Of a stretch of 64,000 nt of DNA, positions 8,593 through 17,707 are shown in pieces. The stretch spans positions 809,567 through 873,566 of the forward strand of contig JAPDPX010000001.1 of NCBI GenBank assembly GCA_034506255.1, in the 5' to 3' direction. The first letter of the stretch is position 1, and every line of letters starts with the position of its first letter. A program made the translations under genes and the position numbers. The DNA is from a candidate division KSB1 bacterium. GTDB lineage: Bacteria > Zhuqueibacterota > Zhuqueibacteria > Zhuqueibacterales > Zhuqueibacteraceae. The notes beneath the pieces were generated by a model that had not been told where the DNA came from, did not search any database, and saw nothing but the letters and a program-made list of their open reading frames with translations.

Positions 8593-11500
8593 TCAGCGCA
8601 TCACCACGAATTTCTGCACCACCTCGTCCCTGGCAGCTCCGCTCTCGGCAATGATTTTGTAAAAATAAACACCGTTGGCGAGACGGTCGCCGTCGGCATC
8701 ACGGCCGTCCCAGGCAAGGCGATTGAATCCGGCATGGGCCGGTGCGGACCCCAGGCTTGCAATCAGCCGACCGGCGACGGTGTAGATTTTGATGATGACC
8801 TGCTGCGCCGGCTGGGTGAGATGGTAAGTGAATTCCGTCGCATTTGCAAATGGATTGGGGTAGTTCATCACCTCGCTCAGATGCAAGGCGTCATCCACAC
8901 GCATCTGGATTTGAAACGCGGCCGCATTGCCCGTGGCATCGCGGGCCTCGATGCGGAGATGATGCACACCGGGCTGGAGCTGCGGCAGAAACATGACCGT
9001 GGCCTTGGCCGGCGTGCCGGGCGGGACGGGCAAAAATGTCAGCACTCCGCTGCGGTAGGCCATGCGTTGGTCGTCAAGGTAAACCGTGACGTGGCTGCTG
9101 TCGGTGATCGGCAGGGCGCTGTCATCGAACACCGTACACACGATGCCGGGCTGTGCGCTCACGTAGTCACCATCCATGATCTCCACGCCGTCGAAAGTCA
9201 CTTGCAGGCGCGGCGGCCGGGCATCGGTGGTCACAAAAATCTGACGGGCGGCGAGGTTGTTGAACTCGAAGGGCTCGGCCAGGAGATTATCGGGATCGAC
9301 TTCCACATAGAGCGTCACGAGGCCGCGCTGGCCGGCGGTGTTCCACGTCGTTGCAAACTCACGCGCCTCCTCCTCGCGCAATGTCACCAGCAGCGTGGTG
9401 ATCGTGCGCTGCGCGCGTTCGCCCTGGGGATCGGCATGCGCAAAACGAAGCGCGCATTTTTGTGACCCGCCGCCTGCCGGAGTGGCGGCGTCGAGCTTGA
9501 AGTTGAAAACCTTTGCGGTAATGGTCACGGTCTCACCCTCCTGCAGGGTGTCGGCGGAGAGGCGCAGGAAGTCGGCCGAAACCGCCAGATCCGGCGCGCG
9601 CTCGAAACCGGCTGACCAGCCGCGCAGCACGGGCGAATCCAGGCCGTCGTCATCGCTCAACGTGGCACTCAGGCGCAAGTACGGATATTGCGCTGCTGAA
9701 ATGCCGGCCAGGGAGAATTTACCGCCGGTCAACCCGGTCGCCAACGGCTGCCATGCGGTGGAATGATTTTGCCGGCCGGACAGCGCGAGTTGCAGCGCCA
9801 TGCCGAGACCGGCGGTGTCCGTGGACGCGCCATACCATTCCACATGCCTCCAGCTTTGCGCCGGTCCAATTTCCTGCGAGTGATAAATCCCACGGCGGAA
9901 GAAGGGCAGCATCGTCGTATCGACCGCCGCCGCGCCGGTGCCGGCGGGTTTGTGCATTTCCACTGCCGCACCAACCGGCAGGCCCTTGGCGCCAATGATC
10001 GCCCACGAGTCACGCAAACCGACCCGGCGCGAGAGCTTGCTGCCGATGCCTGCCAGCGCACGGTGGGCACGCTCGGTCATGCGAAAACTGCCGTCGTCCT
10101 GAATGCCGGCCAGCACCAGCGTGCGCAACGGGAGACCCTCAAGGAAAGCCGCCAGACTGTCGGCCGCCGCGCTCGAGGCATGGGTGTCATGGACGCGCGG
10201 CGGCGCCAGCAACTGTTGGGTGGCGGGATCAATCGCCGCCACGTTGTGGCCGCGGCCGTCGGCATTGATGAGATGAAAATTGACGATGAGGTAGCAATAA
10301 TTGCCGTCATCATGACCGGCCGATTGCACTTGCAAGTTCAGGGCGCGTGTGGCCTCGAGTGCCAGGCCCACACCGTCAATCGTGAGCCGGGTGTTGAGAA
10401 AAACGCCGGTTTGCAACTGCTCCCCGCTTTGACGCATGCCGGCAAAAGGGCTTTGCCCCGCCAGCCAGAACCATTGTGTCTGCCAAACGCCCGGCAGGCC
10501 GTGGTCGAAACCGCGGCTGCGCCAAAAATAAAGACCATCGACCAGCGCGGTCGGAACCTGCCACGAAGTTCGCATTTCGCCGGCGGGCAGCAGAGCCGAC
10601 ATCATTTTTCCCGCGCTGGAGAAGCCGGCACTGCTGTCGATCTCGAATTGCACCTGTTGCTGCCCTGCCGCCTTGCCGGCGGGATTGTAAACCATGAGCG
10701 TCGGCTGCCGTTGATTCACCAGTGCGGCGGAACGCGGTGCCGCCGGTGTTGCTGTGACGGGCGAAAAATAGAGCGTCATCGTGCTGCTGTTGTTGAACTC
10801 GTTGGCTTCGGCAATGCGATTGGCGGGATCGATCTCCGCCCGGATGACATATTCGCCGCGCCGGCCCGCGCCCATCCACCTCACCTCGATACTGTCCGCA
10901 AAACCGAGCGGCGGCAACAGGGCTTGTGCCAGCACAATGGTCTCGCTGTCATTGCGACTTGTGGCAGTCAGGGTGACCGGCACACTGTCAGCCGTGGCCA
11001 GGCCGTAGTTGCGCACTCTCAGCGTGATCTTCACCTGCATGGTCTGTTCCGTGGGCAACTCCGGCGTTACAGCCAAAGCCGGGGAGGGCAACACCAAGTC
11101 CGGTTGCCGCGGCAGGGTGAGTGGCGTGGCGGGATCACCGAGCAAAGTGTATTGATCGATGCTGTTGACGGTGTTGACCAGGCTGCCGAAGGCCTGCCAC
11201 AACCGCAGCCGTGCCAGGGTGGTGGCCTCGCCCAGCCGGCGCACCCCGTCGCGGCTGAACGCCATGAACAGACTGTCGAGCAGGACGCGATCCTGGAAAA
11301 TAAAACCCCATCCGGTTGTGCCCCAGAATGCGGTGGTGCCCCCTTCGGGCAACCGCAGAAATTCCTCGCCGAAACTGGTCTGGTTGGGTGTGGCAAAACG
11401 CGCCGTGTGGCAGGTCATGCTGGCGATGAAGGGATGGCGGCCGCGGTTGCGCAGCTCGCCGAGATCGGCATTGGTCATCATCAAATCCCAGGTCTGGCTG

Positions 11501-13983
11501 CCGGCATGCCCCTGAAAAGTGAGCATGGTGGCGCCCGCCTCCAGCGCGGAAACAATCTGCGGCTTCAACTCGCCGAGCAAACGGCCGGGCGTGGTTTTGT
11601 AAAGACGCACGGCGCGGCCGCGAATCGGATCGGCCAGCACGTGCCGGCTGATCAGGGCTTCGGACTGGCTTTGAAACCACTCCTGTTCGAAGCTGTCAAC
11701 GCCGCCATTGAGAAAGATGAACGTCTTGTCCCATTCCGCCGGCGGGCTGCTCTCCTGCGCAATGATCTTGTCGATCACCGCATGCGCCTGTTCGAGATTT
11801 TCGACGGCAAGGCGGCCGGTGATCAGCTCGGGCAGGAAATCCTCGTCGCCGTCGAAGCAGACCAGGCGACTGTCACTCACCGGGTTGCCGAACGAGGGCA
11901 CGAAATCGCGCTTGAAGCTGTCCCGGGCGTTTTGTTTGGGATCCCAGCTCGCATCGCCGAGAAAACAAACCACGGCCGGTCGCGGCGGCTGCCAGTGTTC
12001 ATACGCGTGCTGCAGGAAGCGCCGAATCGCGGCGGGATGGGCGATGCCGAAGTTGAACTCATCGTAGATGTCGGTCACGTCGATGACCGCGACCGCCAGT
12101 CCGTCATGCTGCCGCCGGTAAGCCGCCAGCCGTTCCGCCGCGGCCAGAAACTCCGCATGCGTGATGATGAGATACTCGGCGGAATTGCCGCTGGCACGCA
12201 ACTGCGAGGGCTGATTTGCGAGAATGGCGGCCGGTCGCTGCCGTGCTGCCGCCGTGGCGATGAAATACTCCCGGCCGGGCCGCACGCTGTCCGCAAACGT
12301 CACGACAAACTGGCCCGGGCCTGCGGCTTGCACCGGGAAGCCGGTGAGAAGCTGCAACGAGGGCCGGTCGAACAGCAGGATGTCCTCGTCATGCAGATTG
12401 GTGATTTGGTAGCGCGCCAGGCCCCGGTTGACACCCGCGGGGGCGCGGAAATTCAAAAAATGATCCGAGGCCACGTAGGTGCGCCAGTAACTCACCTCCA
12501 GCCAGTCGAGATAGATCTGATCATACCGTGCTCCGGTGTCCTGCAGTTCGCGCAATTCAAACGCATTCTTGCCCTCCCGCAGCACGTGGCTGGGAAACGC
12601 CACGCTGAAAAGCACTTCCTCGTTGTTGTTGTAAAAAACTTCCCCGAGAAGGGTGCCATTCAGCCAGAATTGTGAATGATGGTCGGGATTGGCGGGATCG
12701 ACGGTCACGCCGCGCAGGCGGCCGCGCAACGTGCAGGCGGGTGCGTTGGTGGCGACGTTTTGCAGCAGCAGATCGGTCTGGAATACGCCGTTGCCGGGCA
12801 GCATCTGCCAAATCCAGGTTTCGCCGGGAATGGTCAGCGTGGCATAAAGCTGCGCATCATTGTCACCGTGATAGTAAAGCAGGTCCTCTTCAAAATGCCT
12901 GGTGGTGAGAAAAAAATTACCCGGCGTGCCGGTGCCCGCGCCCACCGTGCGGCTGGCCATGCGCATGCCCGGCTTGTTGCCCTGCACCAGCCAGTAGATG
13001 TTGGTATCGGTGAAATCGTCGAAATAGGAGGCTTCGCCGGCCGGGCGCCTGCCAAAGAAGAGCAGCGCCTCGCCGGCTTCCAACAGCGAGTCACCATCAT
13101 CCTGCACCAGCAACGGCAGCTCCCGGCCGCGATGAAAGAGCTGCAGCCGGTCGGAAACAATAGCCCCGGCGCGCCAGCCGGCGGCAACGAGATACTCGAA
13201 GGAGAGATGATAAAGGGCATCCTGTTTGACGGCCAGTTTCAAGGCACCGGCCTCGCCCGGCAGATCCCATTCCGCTGCCGCCACGGTTCGCAGCGGCCGG
13301 CTGCGCCATTGCCGCCCAACCGTGAAATTCACCAGCGGCGCCAGCACCCGGTTCTCGAATTCCGTGAGCGGCAAACTCTCGGACAAAACGCTTTGCGCCA
13401 CGGCGGGAAAACGCAGCATCACTTGCACCTCGGAGAAAAACTCCAGGCGTTCGCCCGCAAGCCGGAGCGGCACGATTTCCAAACGCGCCAGACGGAAACC
13501 CCGCCACCACGCCTGGCCGGCCAGCCGTGCCACCGGCCACGCCGTGGTGTGCCGCGCACTCGCAGCATGGCGGACAGTTTCACCTCCCGCATCGATGACG
13601 GTCGCGAGGGAAGGCAGCAGCCGCTTGCCGGTAAACACCGGGCCGGGTGTGGTGACCACTTCGAGCAACGGCTCGCCGACCGGCGGCAGGATGAGCGTGA
13701 AACTTTGCACCGGCAGGGCCGGCCATCCCGGCTGATGCTGCAGTACAAAGCCGGGAAGCGTGACAAGATCGAATGATTCACCGGCAATGTTTTGCTGGGA
13801 AAATTGCGGCGCGGGAATTGTCACGTGCAAGCGCAGCCGTTCGGTGGAATTTTCCCGCACAACCGGTTGGGCGGGCAACGAAGCCGGCATCGAGACTGCC
13901 ATCATGAGGAACGGCGCGGGGAGGATTTTCGCGGCTTGCCGGACAACGCGGCAGCCGAAAGCATCTCGCAGGTTCACATGCAT
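8593..13983 (-). CDS. Giant C25 (gingipain-like) cysteine peptidase with type IX-style sorting domain
   Basis: A 1796-residue secreted protein. An N-terminal hydrophobic stretch (PFLMMAVSMPASLPAQ) is followed by a propeptide-like beta region. The caspase-like C25 domain spans roughly residues 600-960: VCFLGDASWD, the catalytic histidine in MLTFQGHAGSQTWD (near 825), and the catalytic cysteine in PFIASMTCHTARF (near 855), arranged as in gingipains and PorU. Two CARDB-type domains follow (IDPANRIAEANEFNN and VDPDNLLAEPFEFNN). The last 90 residues form a FlgD-like/type A sorting domain (MNYPNPFANATEF, LAWDGRDADGDRLANGVYFY). It may be a secreted protease or the sortase-like PorU component itself; PorU usually has no C-terminal sorting domain, so an effector is favoured. 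The start overlaps the end of the GT4 gene upstream region without strong signals. Confidence 0.88.
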   Translation of the reverse strand: MHVNLRDAFGCRVVRQAAKILPAPFLMMAVSMPASLPAQPVVRENSTERLRLHVTIPAPQFSQQNIAGESFDLVTLPGFVLQHQPGWPALPVQSFTLILPPVGEPLLEVVTTPGPVFTGKRLLPSLATVIDAGGETVRHAASARHTTAWPVARLAGQAWWRGFRLARLEIVPLRLAGERLEFFSEVQVMLRFPAVAQSVLSESLPLTEFENRVLAPLVNFTVGRQWRSRPLRTVAAAEWDLPGEAGALKLAVKQDALYHLSFEYLVAAGWRAGAIVSDRLQLFHRGRELPLLVQDDGDSLLEAGEALLFFGRRPAGEASYFDDFTDTNIYWLVQGNKPGMRMASRTVGAGTGTPGNFFLTTRHFEEDLLYYHGDNDAQLYATLTIPGETWIWQMLPGNGVFQTDLLLQNVATNAPACTLRGRLRGVTVDPANPDHHSQFWLNGTLLGEVFYNNNEEVLFSVAFPSHVLREGKNAFELRELQDTGARYDQIYLDWLEVSYWRTYVASDHFLNFRAPAGVNRGLARYQITNLHDEDILLFDRPSLQLLTGFPVQAAGPGQFVVTFADSVRPGREYFIATAAARQRPAAILANQPSQLRASGNSAEYLIITHAEFLAAAERLAAYRRQHDGLAVAVIDVTDIYDEFNFGIAHPAAIRRFLQHAYEHWQPPRPAVVCFLGDASWDPKQNARDSFKRDFVPSFGNPVSDSRLVCFDGDEDFLPELITGRLAVENLEQAHAVIDKIIAQESSPPAEWDKTFIFLNGGVDSFEQEWFQSQSEALISRHVLADPIRGRAVRLYKTTPGRLLGELKPQIVSALEAGATMLTFQGHAGSQTWDLMMTNADLGELRNRGRHPFIASMTCHTARFATPNQTSFGEEFLRLPEGGTTAFWGTTGWGFIFQDRVLLDSLFMAFSRDGVRRLGEATTLARLRLWQAFGSLVNTVNSIDQYTLLGDPATPLTLPRQPDLVLPSPALAVTPELPTEQTMQVKITLRVRNYGLATADSVPVTLTATSRNDSETIVLAQALLPPLGFADSIEVRWMGAGRRGEYVIRAEIDPANRIAEANEFNNSSTMTLYFSPVTATPAAPRSAALVNQRQPTLMVYNPAGKAAGQQQVQFEIDSSAGFSSAGKMMSALLPAGEMRTSWQVPTALVDGLYFWRSRGFDHGLPGVWQTQWFWLAGQSPFAGMRQSGEQLQTGVFLNTRLTIDGVGLALEATRALNLQVQSAGHDDGNYCYLIVNFHLINADGRGHNVAAIDPATQQLLAPPRVHDTHASSAAADSLAAFLEGLPLRTLVLAGIQDDGSFRMTERAHRALAGIGSKLSRRVGLRDSWAIIGAKGLPVGAAVEMHKPAGTGAAAVDTTMLPFFRRGIYHSQEIGPAQSWRHVEWYGASTDTAGLGMALQLALSGRQNHSTAWQPLATGLTGGKFSLAGISAAQYPYLRLSATLSDDDGLDSPVLRGWSAGFERAPDLAVSADFLRLSADTLQEGETVTITAKVFNFKLDAATPAGGGSQKCALRFAHADPQGERAQRTITTLLVTLREEEAREFATTWNTAGQRGLVTLYVEVDPDNLLAEPFEFNNLAARQIFVTTDARPPRLQVTFDGVEIMDGDYVSAQPGIVCTVFDDSALPITDSSHVTVYLDDQRMAYRSGVLTFLPVPPGTPAKATVMFLPQLQPGVHHLRIEARDATGNAAAFQIQMRVDDALHLSEVMNYPNPFANATEFTYHLTQPAQQVIIKIYTVAGRLIASLGSAPAHAGFNRLAWDGRDADGDRLANGVYFYKIIAESGAARDEVVQKFVVMR

Positions 13984-14001
13984 GGGGGCGGGCCGATTGT
14001 T

Positions 14002-15225
14002 TCATGCGGGGATGATTCTTTGCTCCGGGGCGCGCGCGGCGAGCGATTCCACCAACTCATTCAACTGCGTCAGCACCAGCTCCCAACTGTATTTCTCCGC
14101 AATCAGCGCGCGGCCATTGTGCGCGAGTTGGCGGCGCAGCGCGGGATTGCCCGCCAGCCGGACGATTGCCGCAGCAAAAGCCTGCGGTGAATCGGCGAGC
14201 AGGGCATGCTCGCCGGGTCGCACCGCGAGGCCCTCGACGCCCAGCGCAGTGGCCACCACTGGAGTGCCCACTGCCATCGATTCCAGCACTTTGTTCTTGG
14301 CGCCGGCGCCGGTGCGCATCGGGCAGATCGAGAGCACGGCTTGTTGCAGATGCGGCCGGACATCCGGCACATAGCCGGTCACCGTGACGCCGGGATGCCG
14401 GCGCAAAGCCAGAATCTCCGCGCTCGGCTCCACGCCGACAATGTTCAGGCGCAAACGCGGCAGCCGCTGCCGCACCAACGGGAAAATCTCGCGGTAAAAA
14501 TACCGCACGGCATCCTGATTGGGAAACGTGCTCATTTTGCCCATGAACACGATGGTATCCGGATCGTGCGGGCCGTCATAGAAATGAAAATAGCCGAGAT
14601 CAACCACCGGCCCGAGCACGCGCACTTTGTCCGCCGCGGCAAACCGGCTGAGATAGTCACGATCCACCGGCGAGATCAAGAGATTGCAATCGAACCAGTC
14701 CACCACGCGTGCTTCATAGGCGCGAATGCGGCGTTTTTCCACGCGCTGCGCGAGCGCATAGGCGGTGAGCGGCTGGTTGTTTTGAAAGGCGGCACTGCGT
14801 TCGTAGTTCAGGCTGAGCGCATCGGTGAGATCCATGATTTTGGGCAGGCCGTCGAGGTCGTGAATATAATCCGCCATGCGCACGAGATGCACGAAGATAA
14901 GGTCGAACCGCTCGCGTTGCAGGCAGGCGCGGATCAGACGGCGCATGGCGGCCGAACGGTAGTAGTGGACTTGCAGCGGGGTGCGGGAAAACAGGCCGAT
15001 CAGACAGTTGAGATAGGAACGCCGTGTTTGCAGCCTCACGGTTTCAAAACGCTCGACGTATTTGGCAATCGGGCGCAGGGCTTCTGCTTCGGCGCGGGAG
15101 CTGGCAAAGGTGAGCAGGGTGACGCGATGCTGCTGCGACAGCGCCTTGATGACATGCAATGCTCGCAGGCGGTCGCCGCCGAGCGGCGGGTAGGGCGCGC
15201 GCGAGGTGAGGAAAAGAATCTTCAT
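14002..15225 (-). CDS. GT4 glycosyltransferase (PEP-CTERM/EpsH1-associated type)
   Basis: A 407-residue retaining glycosyltransferase of GT-B fold. It opens with MKILFLTSRAPYPPLGGD, has RLRALHVIKAL next, and resembles the TIGR03087 sugar transferases of exopolysaccharide clusters (conserved DLTDALSLNYERS and DCNLLISPVDRDYL in the middle). The nucleotide-sugar domain carries VFMGKMSTFPNQDAVRYF, GVEPSAEI and the acidic loop CPMRTGAGAKNKVLESMAVG, where the EX7E-type glutamates lie. ATG 15225 gives the canonical N-terminus; the longer frame upstream is spurious. It is the last gene of the polysaccharide cluster and probably adds one sugar to the lipid-linked repeat at the cytoplasmic membrane face. 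Confidence 0.85.
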   Translation of the reverse strand: MKILFLTSRAPYPPLGGDRLRALHVIKALSQQHRVTLLTFASSRAEAEALRPIAKYVERFETVRLQTRRSYLNCLIGLFSRTPLQVHYYRSAAMRRLIRACLQRERFDLIFVHLVRMADYIHDLDGLPKIMDLTDALSLNYERSAAFQNNQPLTAYALAQRVEKRRIRAYEARVVDWFDCNLLISPVDRDYLSRFAAADKVRVLGPVVDLGYFHFYDGPHDPDTIVFMGKMSTFPNQDAVRYFYREIFPLVRQRLPRLRLNIVGVEPSAEILALRRHPGVTVTGYVPDVRPHLQQAVLSICPMRTGAGAKNKVLESMAVGTPVVATALGVEGLAVRPGEHALLADSPQAFAAAIVRLAGNPALRRQLAHNGRALIAEKYSWELVLTQLNELVESLAARAPEQRIIPA

Positions 15226-15333
15226 GGTGCCGGTGAGGTCGCGTTCATGATTGCCGGGCGGTTCTCCAATACGGACTCTTCGCCAACATGAAAATATCGC
15301 AGCGGGGCCGCTGGCGGCCATGAGCAATCGCCC

Positions 15334-16257
15334 TCAGCTTCCCGCCGGCGCGTGGAAGCGCAGGCCGTCACGACAGCCGCGCCAAATCGCGGCCAGCAGC
15401 AGCGGGCGCGGGCGCGCACCGCACAACCCGACATACACCAGCCGCATACCGCTATAAAAGCAGAGGTGCAAGAACAACAGCCAGGCGCGGTACAGCCGGC
15501 CGCGACCACGCCGCCACACCCGCGGACGATTGCGAGTTTGATAATAGAGATAAAGCGGCGTCAGTTTGTGGCCTGCGCCGGCGCCCACTTTGTGCCACAG
15601 CACGGCCGCCGGCACATAGCGCATGGCGATGCCGGCACGCTGCGCACGCCGGCAAAAATCAACGTCCTCATAATACAAAAAAAGTGTTTCATCGAGCAAC
15701 CCAATTTTTGCAAAGACCGGGGAACGCACCAGCATCGCGCAGCCGGTGACAAAATCCACCTCCCGCTCCTGCTGGAAACGGGGATGATCGCGCTGTCCCA
15801 AACCCAAATGGCGCGTGCGGGCAAGGCCGGGTTGCAGACGGCCGCCGGCGTACCACAAACGATCGGCGGGGTCGGCATAGAAAATCTTGCAGCCGAAGAT
15901 GCCGGTGCCGGGATGGCGCCGTGCGGCCGCCAGCAGATGCGCCAAAAAATCAGCCGGCATGGTGGTGTCGTTGTTGAGCAGCAAAATGAGATCCGCGCCC
16001 GCTGCCAGTGCCATTTCGATCCCGCGATTGTTGCCGCCGGCATAACCGAGATTGCGCGGCAACCGCAACACTCTCACCCGCGCATCAAAACGGCCATGCC
16101 AGCAGCGGGGCAAATCATCGCCCGAGCCGTTGTCCACCACCAGCAGGGTCACCCGCACTTCCTGCCCGGTGCGATTCTGCAGCAGCGCCGCGACGCAGGC
16201 CGAGGTATCCGCCTCGCTGTTCCAATGCAAAATGATGACCCACAAGTTGAGCGGCAT
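15334..16257 (-). CDS. GT2 family glycosyltransferase (rhamnosyltransferase-like)
   Basis: A 307-residue GT-A enzyme. The N-terminus has VIILHWNSEADTSACVAAL and VDNGSGDD. The nucleotide-binding strand LPRNLGYAGGNNRGIEMAL and the metal-binding LLNNDTTMPADFL are typical of WcaA/rhamnosyltransferase-like GT2 proteins, as is the later FVTGCAMLVRSPVF with LFLYYEDVDFCRRAQRAG, which holds the ED catalytic acids. The C-terminus adds a hydrophobic region that may bind the membrane. ATG 16257 has GGAGG at 5 nt. An in-frame GTG at 16281 would overlap the stop of the O-antigen ligase-like gene. It transfers a sugar in the surface polysaccharide pathway; donor unknown. Confidence 0.87.
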   Translation of the reverse strand: MPLNLWVIILHWNSEADTSACVAALLQNRTGQEVRVTLLVVDNGSGDDLPRCWHGRFDARVRVLRLPRNLGYAGGNNRGIEMALAAGADLILLLNNDTTMPADFLAHLLAAARRHPGTGIFGCKIFYADPADRLWYAGGRLQPGLARTRHLGLGQRDHPRFQQEREVDFVTGCAMLVRSPVFAKIGLLDETLFLYYEDVDFCRRAQRAGIAMRYVPAAVLWHKVGAGAGHKLTPLYLYYQTRNRPRVWRRGRGRLYRAWLLFLHLCFYSGMRLVYVGLCGARPRPLLLAAIWRGCRDGLRFHAPAGS

Positions 16258-16277
16258 AATCGCCTCCGGCACCGCGT

Positions 16278-17687
16278 TCACACTCCAGAATCCCCCGGCG
16301 CAGCGCTGGAAGCCTGCGGCAGACGCTCGAGCACGGCCATGCTCAAGCCCGCCAGGATCGCGGCAGTGGGATTGGCGCTGTCACCGAGATTGGGCACATG
16401 CAAAATCAAAAAGAGCAAAAGCCCGAGTGCGAATGCGCGCGTTTGCGGCGCTGCGAGCTGGCGCAGCCGGCGACCCAGGAACCGCGTGTAAAGCACCAGC
16501 CAAAGCAGCAAAACAGCGCAACCCAGCATGCCGAAACGGTAGAGCTGTGCCAGATATGGCAAATGAAACTGTGGAAACCAGCCGCGGCTGCTGGCGAGAT
16601 AGGATTTGGGATAACTGAACGAATCCAGCGGCTGCTCGACGATCTCCTGCCACTTGGTGCCCAGTCCCATGCCGATCAGAAATGAATAGGGCCGGCGTTC
16701 CATGTTGGCAAACAGGTTGCGAATTTCCGCCCGGCGAATGCTGCCGCCATGCCGCAGACCGAAATCGCTGGTCATATCCAGCGACTGCACGGCCTGCTGC
16801 ACGCCGCTGAGCAGCCGCGGGGCGGTCACGGCGAGCAGCAAAGTCAAAGCGGCCATTCCGGCCAGCGCCGCGAAAGCAAAGTGCAGTGACCGCCGCACCG
16901 GCCACCAGCGCAGCAGCGGCCCGGCCGCCAGAACCAAAAGCAAGCCGGCAGCCAGCAGAAGATAATTGAACCGGCGGGCACTGATGAGAATGAAAAATAC
17001 CGCCAGCGCCCATGCCAGCCACTCACTTCTTCCCGGCTTGCCGGCCGCGGTGTTGTCGTGGCGGGACAAGAGATGCCAGGCGGGCACGGCAAAGAGAAGG
17101 GGATAAAGCATGGTCATTTGATCATACAACACGATCGGCAAACCGAACGGCCGCATGGTGTCGATCCTGCCCGTGAGAATCAAGCCCAGGCGCAACACGC
17201 CATAGCCGAGCAGGAGCAGCGTGAAGCCGCGCAACCAGCGCAGCGCATGCAGCGCCTGCGCCGGCGTGATCAGGTAATTCCTCGTCACAAGATAAACCAG
17301 GCCGAGATAAACCGCGGGCAGAAAGGCGATGACTGCACGCCGGGCTTCGGTGGGACCATAGCCCGCCGGCGTGCCCTGCACGTGCAGCAAACCGAGGCAA
17401 AAGGCCGCCGTGAGAATGGCCAGCAAAGCCCACACGCCCGCGGGAGGGCCGAGCGCAAAGCGCAGTTGCCCCGCCTGCAACTGCCGCAGCAGCAGAACAC
17501 CGAGCACGAAAGCGAGCACGCCATCCCACAGACTGAGGAAGCCGGCACGGTGATACATCGAAAAAGTCTGCAGCGCTTGTTTGGCGGTGGGCACCGGTGT
17601 GGAATAAGGCAGGAGGAAAAACAACGCCAGCAGCAACAACAACGGCCAACCCTGGCGGAAAAAGCGTCGTGCCTTTTGATCGTGCAT
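16278..17687 (-). CDS. O-antigen ligase/Wzy-like polysaccharide polymerase
   Basis: A 469-residue membrane protein with about ten to twelve transmembrane segments and one large extracytoplasmic loop (GGSIRRAEIRNLFANMERRP to WFPQFHLPYLAQLYRFG). This topology, the arginine-rich segment before the loop and the position inside a glycosyltransferase/flippase cluster fit the O-antigen ligase/Wzy polymerase superfamily, which joins polysaccharide repeat units or attaches them to a carrier at the periplasmic face. Sequence alone does not separate polymerase from ligase. ATG 17687 lies 20 nt after the upstream GT4 stop; no clear Shine-Dalgarno. The longer frame upstream is polar and overlaps that gene. 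Confidence 0.75.
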   Translation of the reverse strand: MHDQKARRFFRQGWPLLLLLALFFLLPYSTPVPTAKQALQTFSMYHRAGFLSLWDGVLAFVLGVLLLRQLQAGQLRFALGPPAGVWALLAILTAAFCLGLLHVQGTPAGYGPTEARRAVIAFLPAVYLGLVYLVTRNYLITPAQALHALRWLRGFTLLLLGYGVLRLGLILTGRIDTMRPFGLPIVLYDQMTMLYPLLFAVPAWHLLSRHDNTAAGKPGRSEWLAWALAVFFILISARRFNYLLLAAGLLLVLAAGPLLRWWPVRRSLHFAFAALAGMAALTLLLAVTAPRLLSGVQQAVQSLDMTSDFGLRHGGSIRRAEIRNLFANMERRPYSFLIGMGLGTKWQEIVEQPLDSFSYPKSYLASSRGWFPQFHLPYLAQLYRFGMLGCAVLLLWLVLYTRFLGRRLRQLAAPQTRAFALGLLLFLILHVPNLGDSANPTAAILAGLSMAVLERLPQASSAAPGDSGV

Positions 17688-17707
17688 AAGGACGGTCGTA
17701 CTTTCGC

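Noticed and set aside
9763..12675. 970-codon plus-strand frame opposite the C25 peptidase
   Set aside because: Antisense shadow of a protein with clear catalytic motifs; composition is unlike a real protein.
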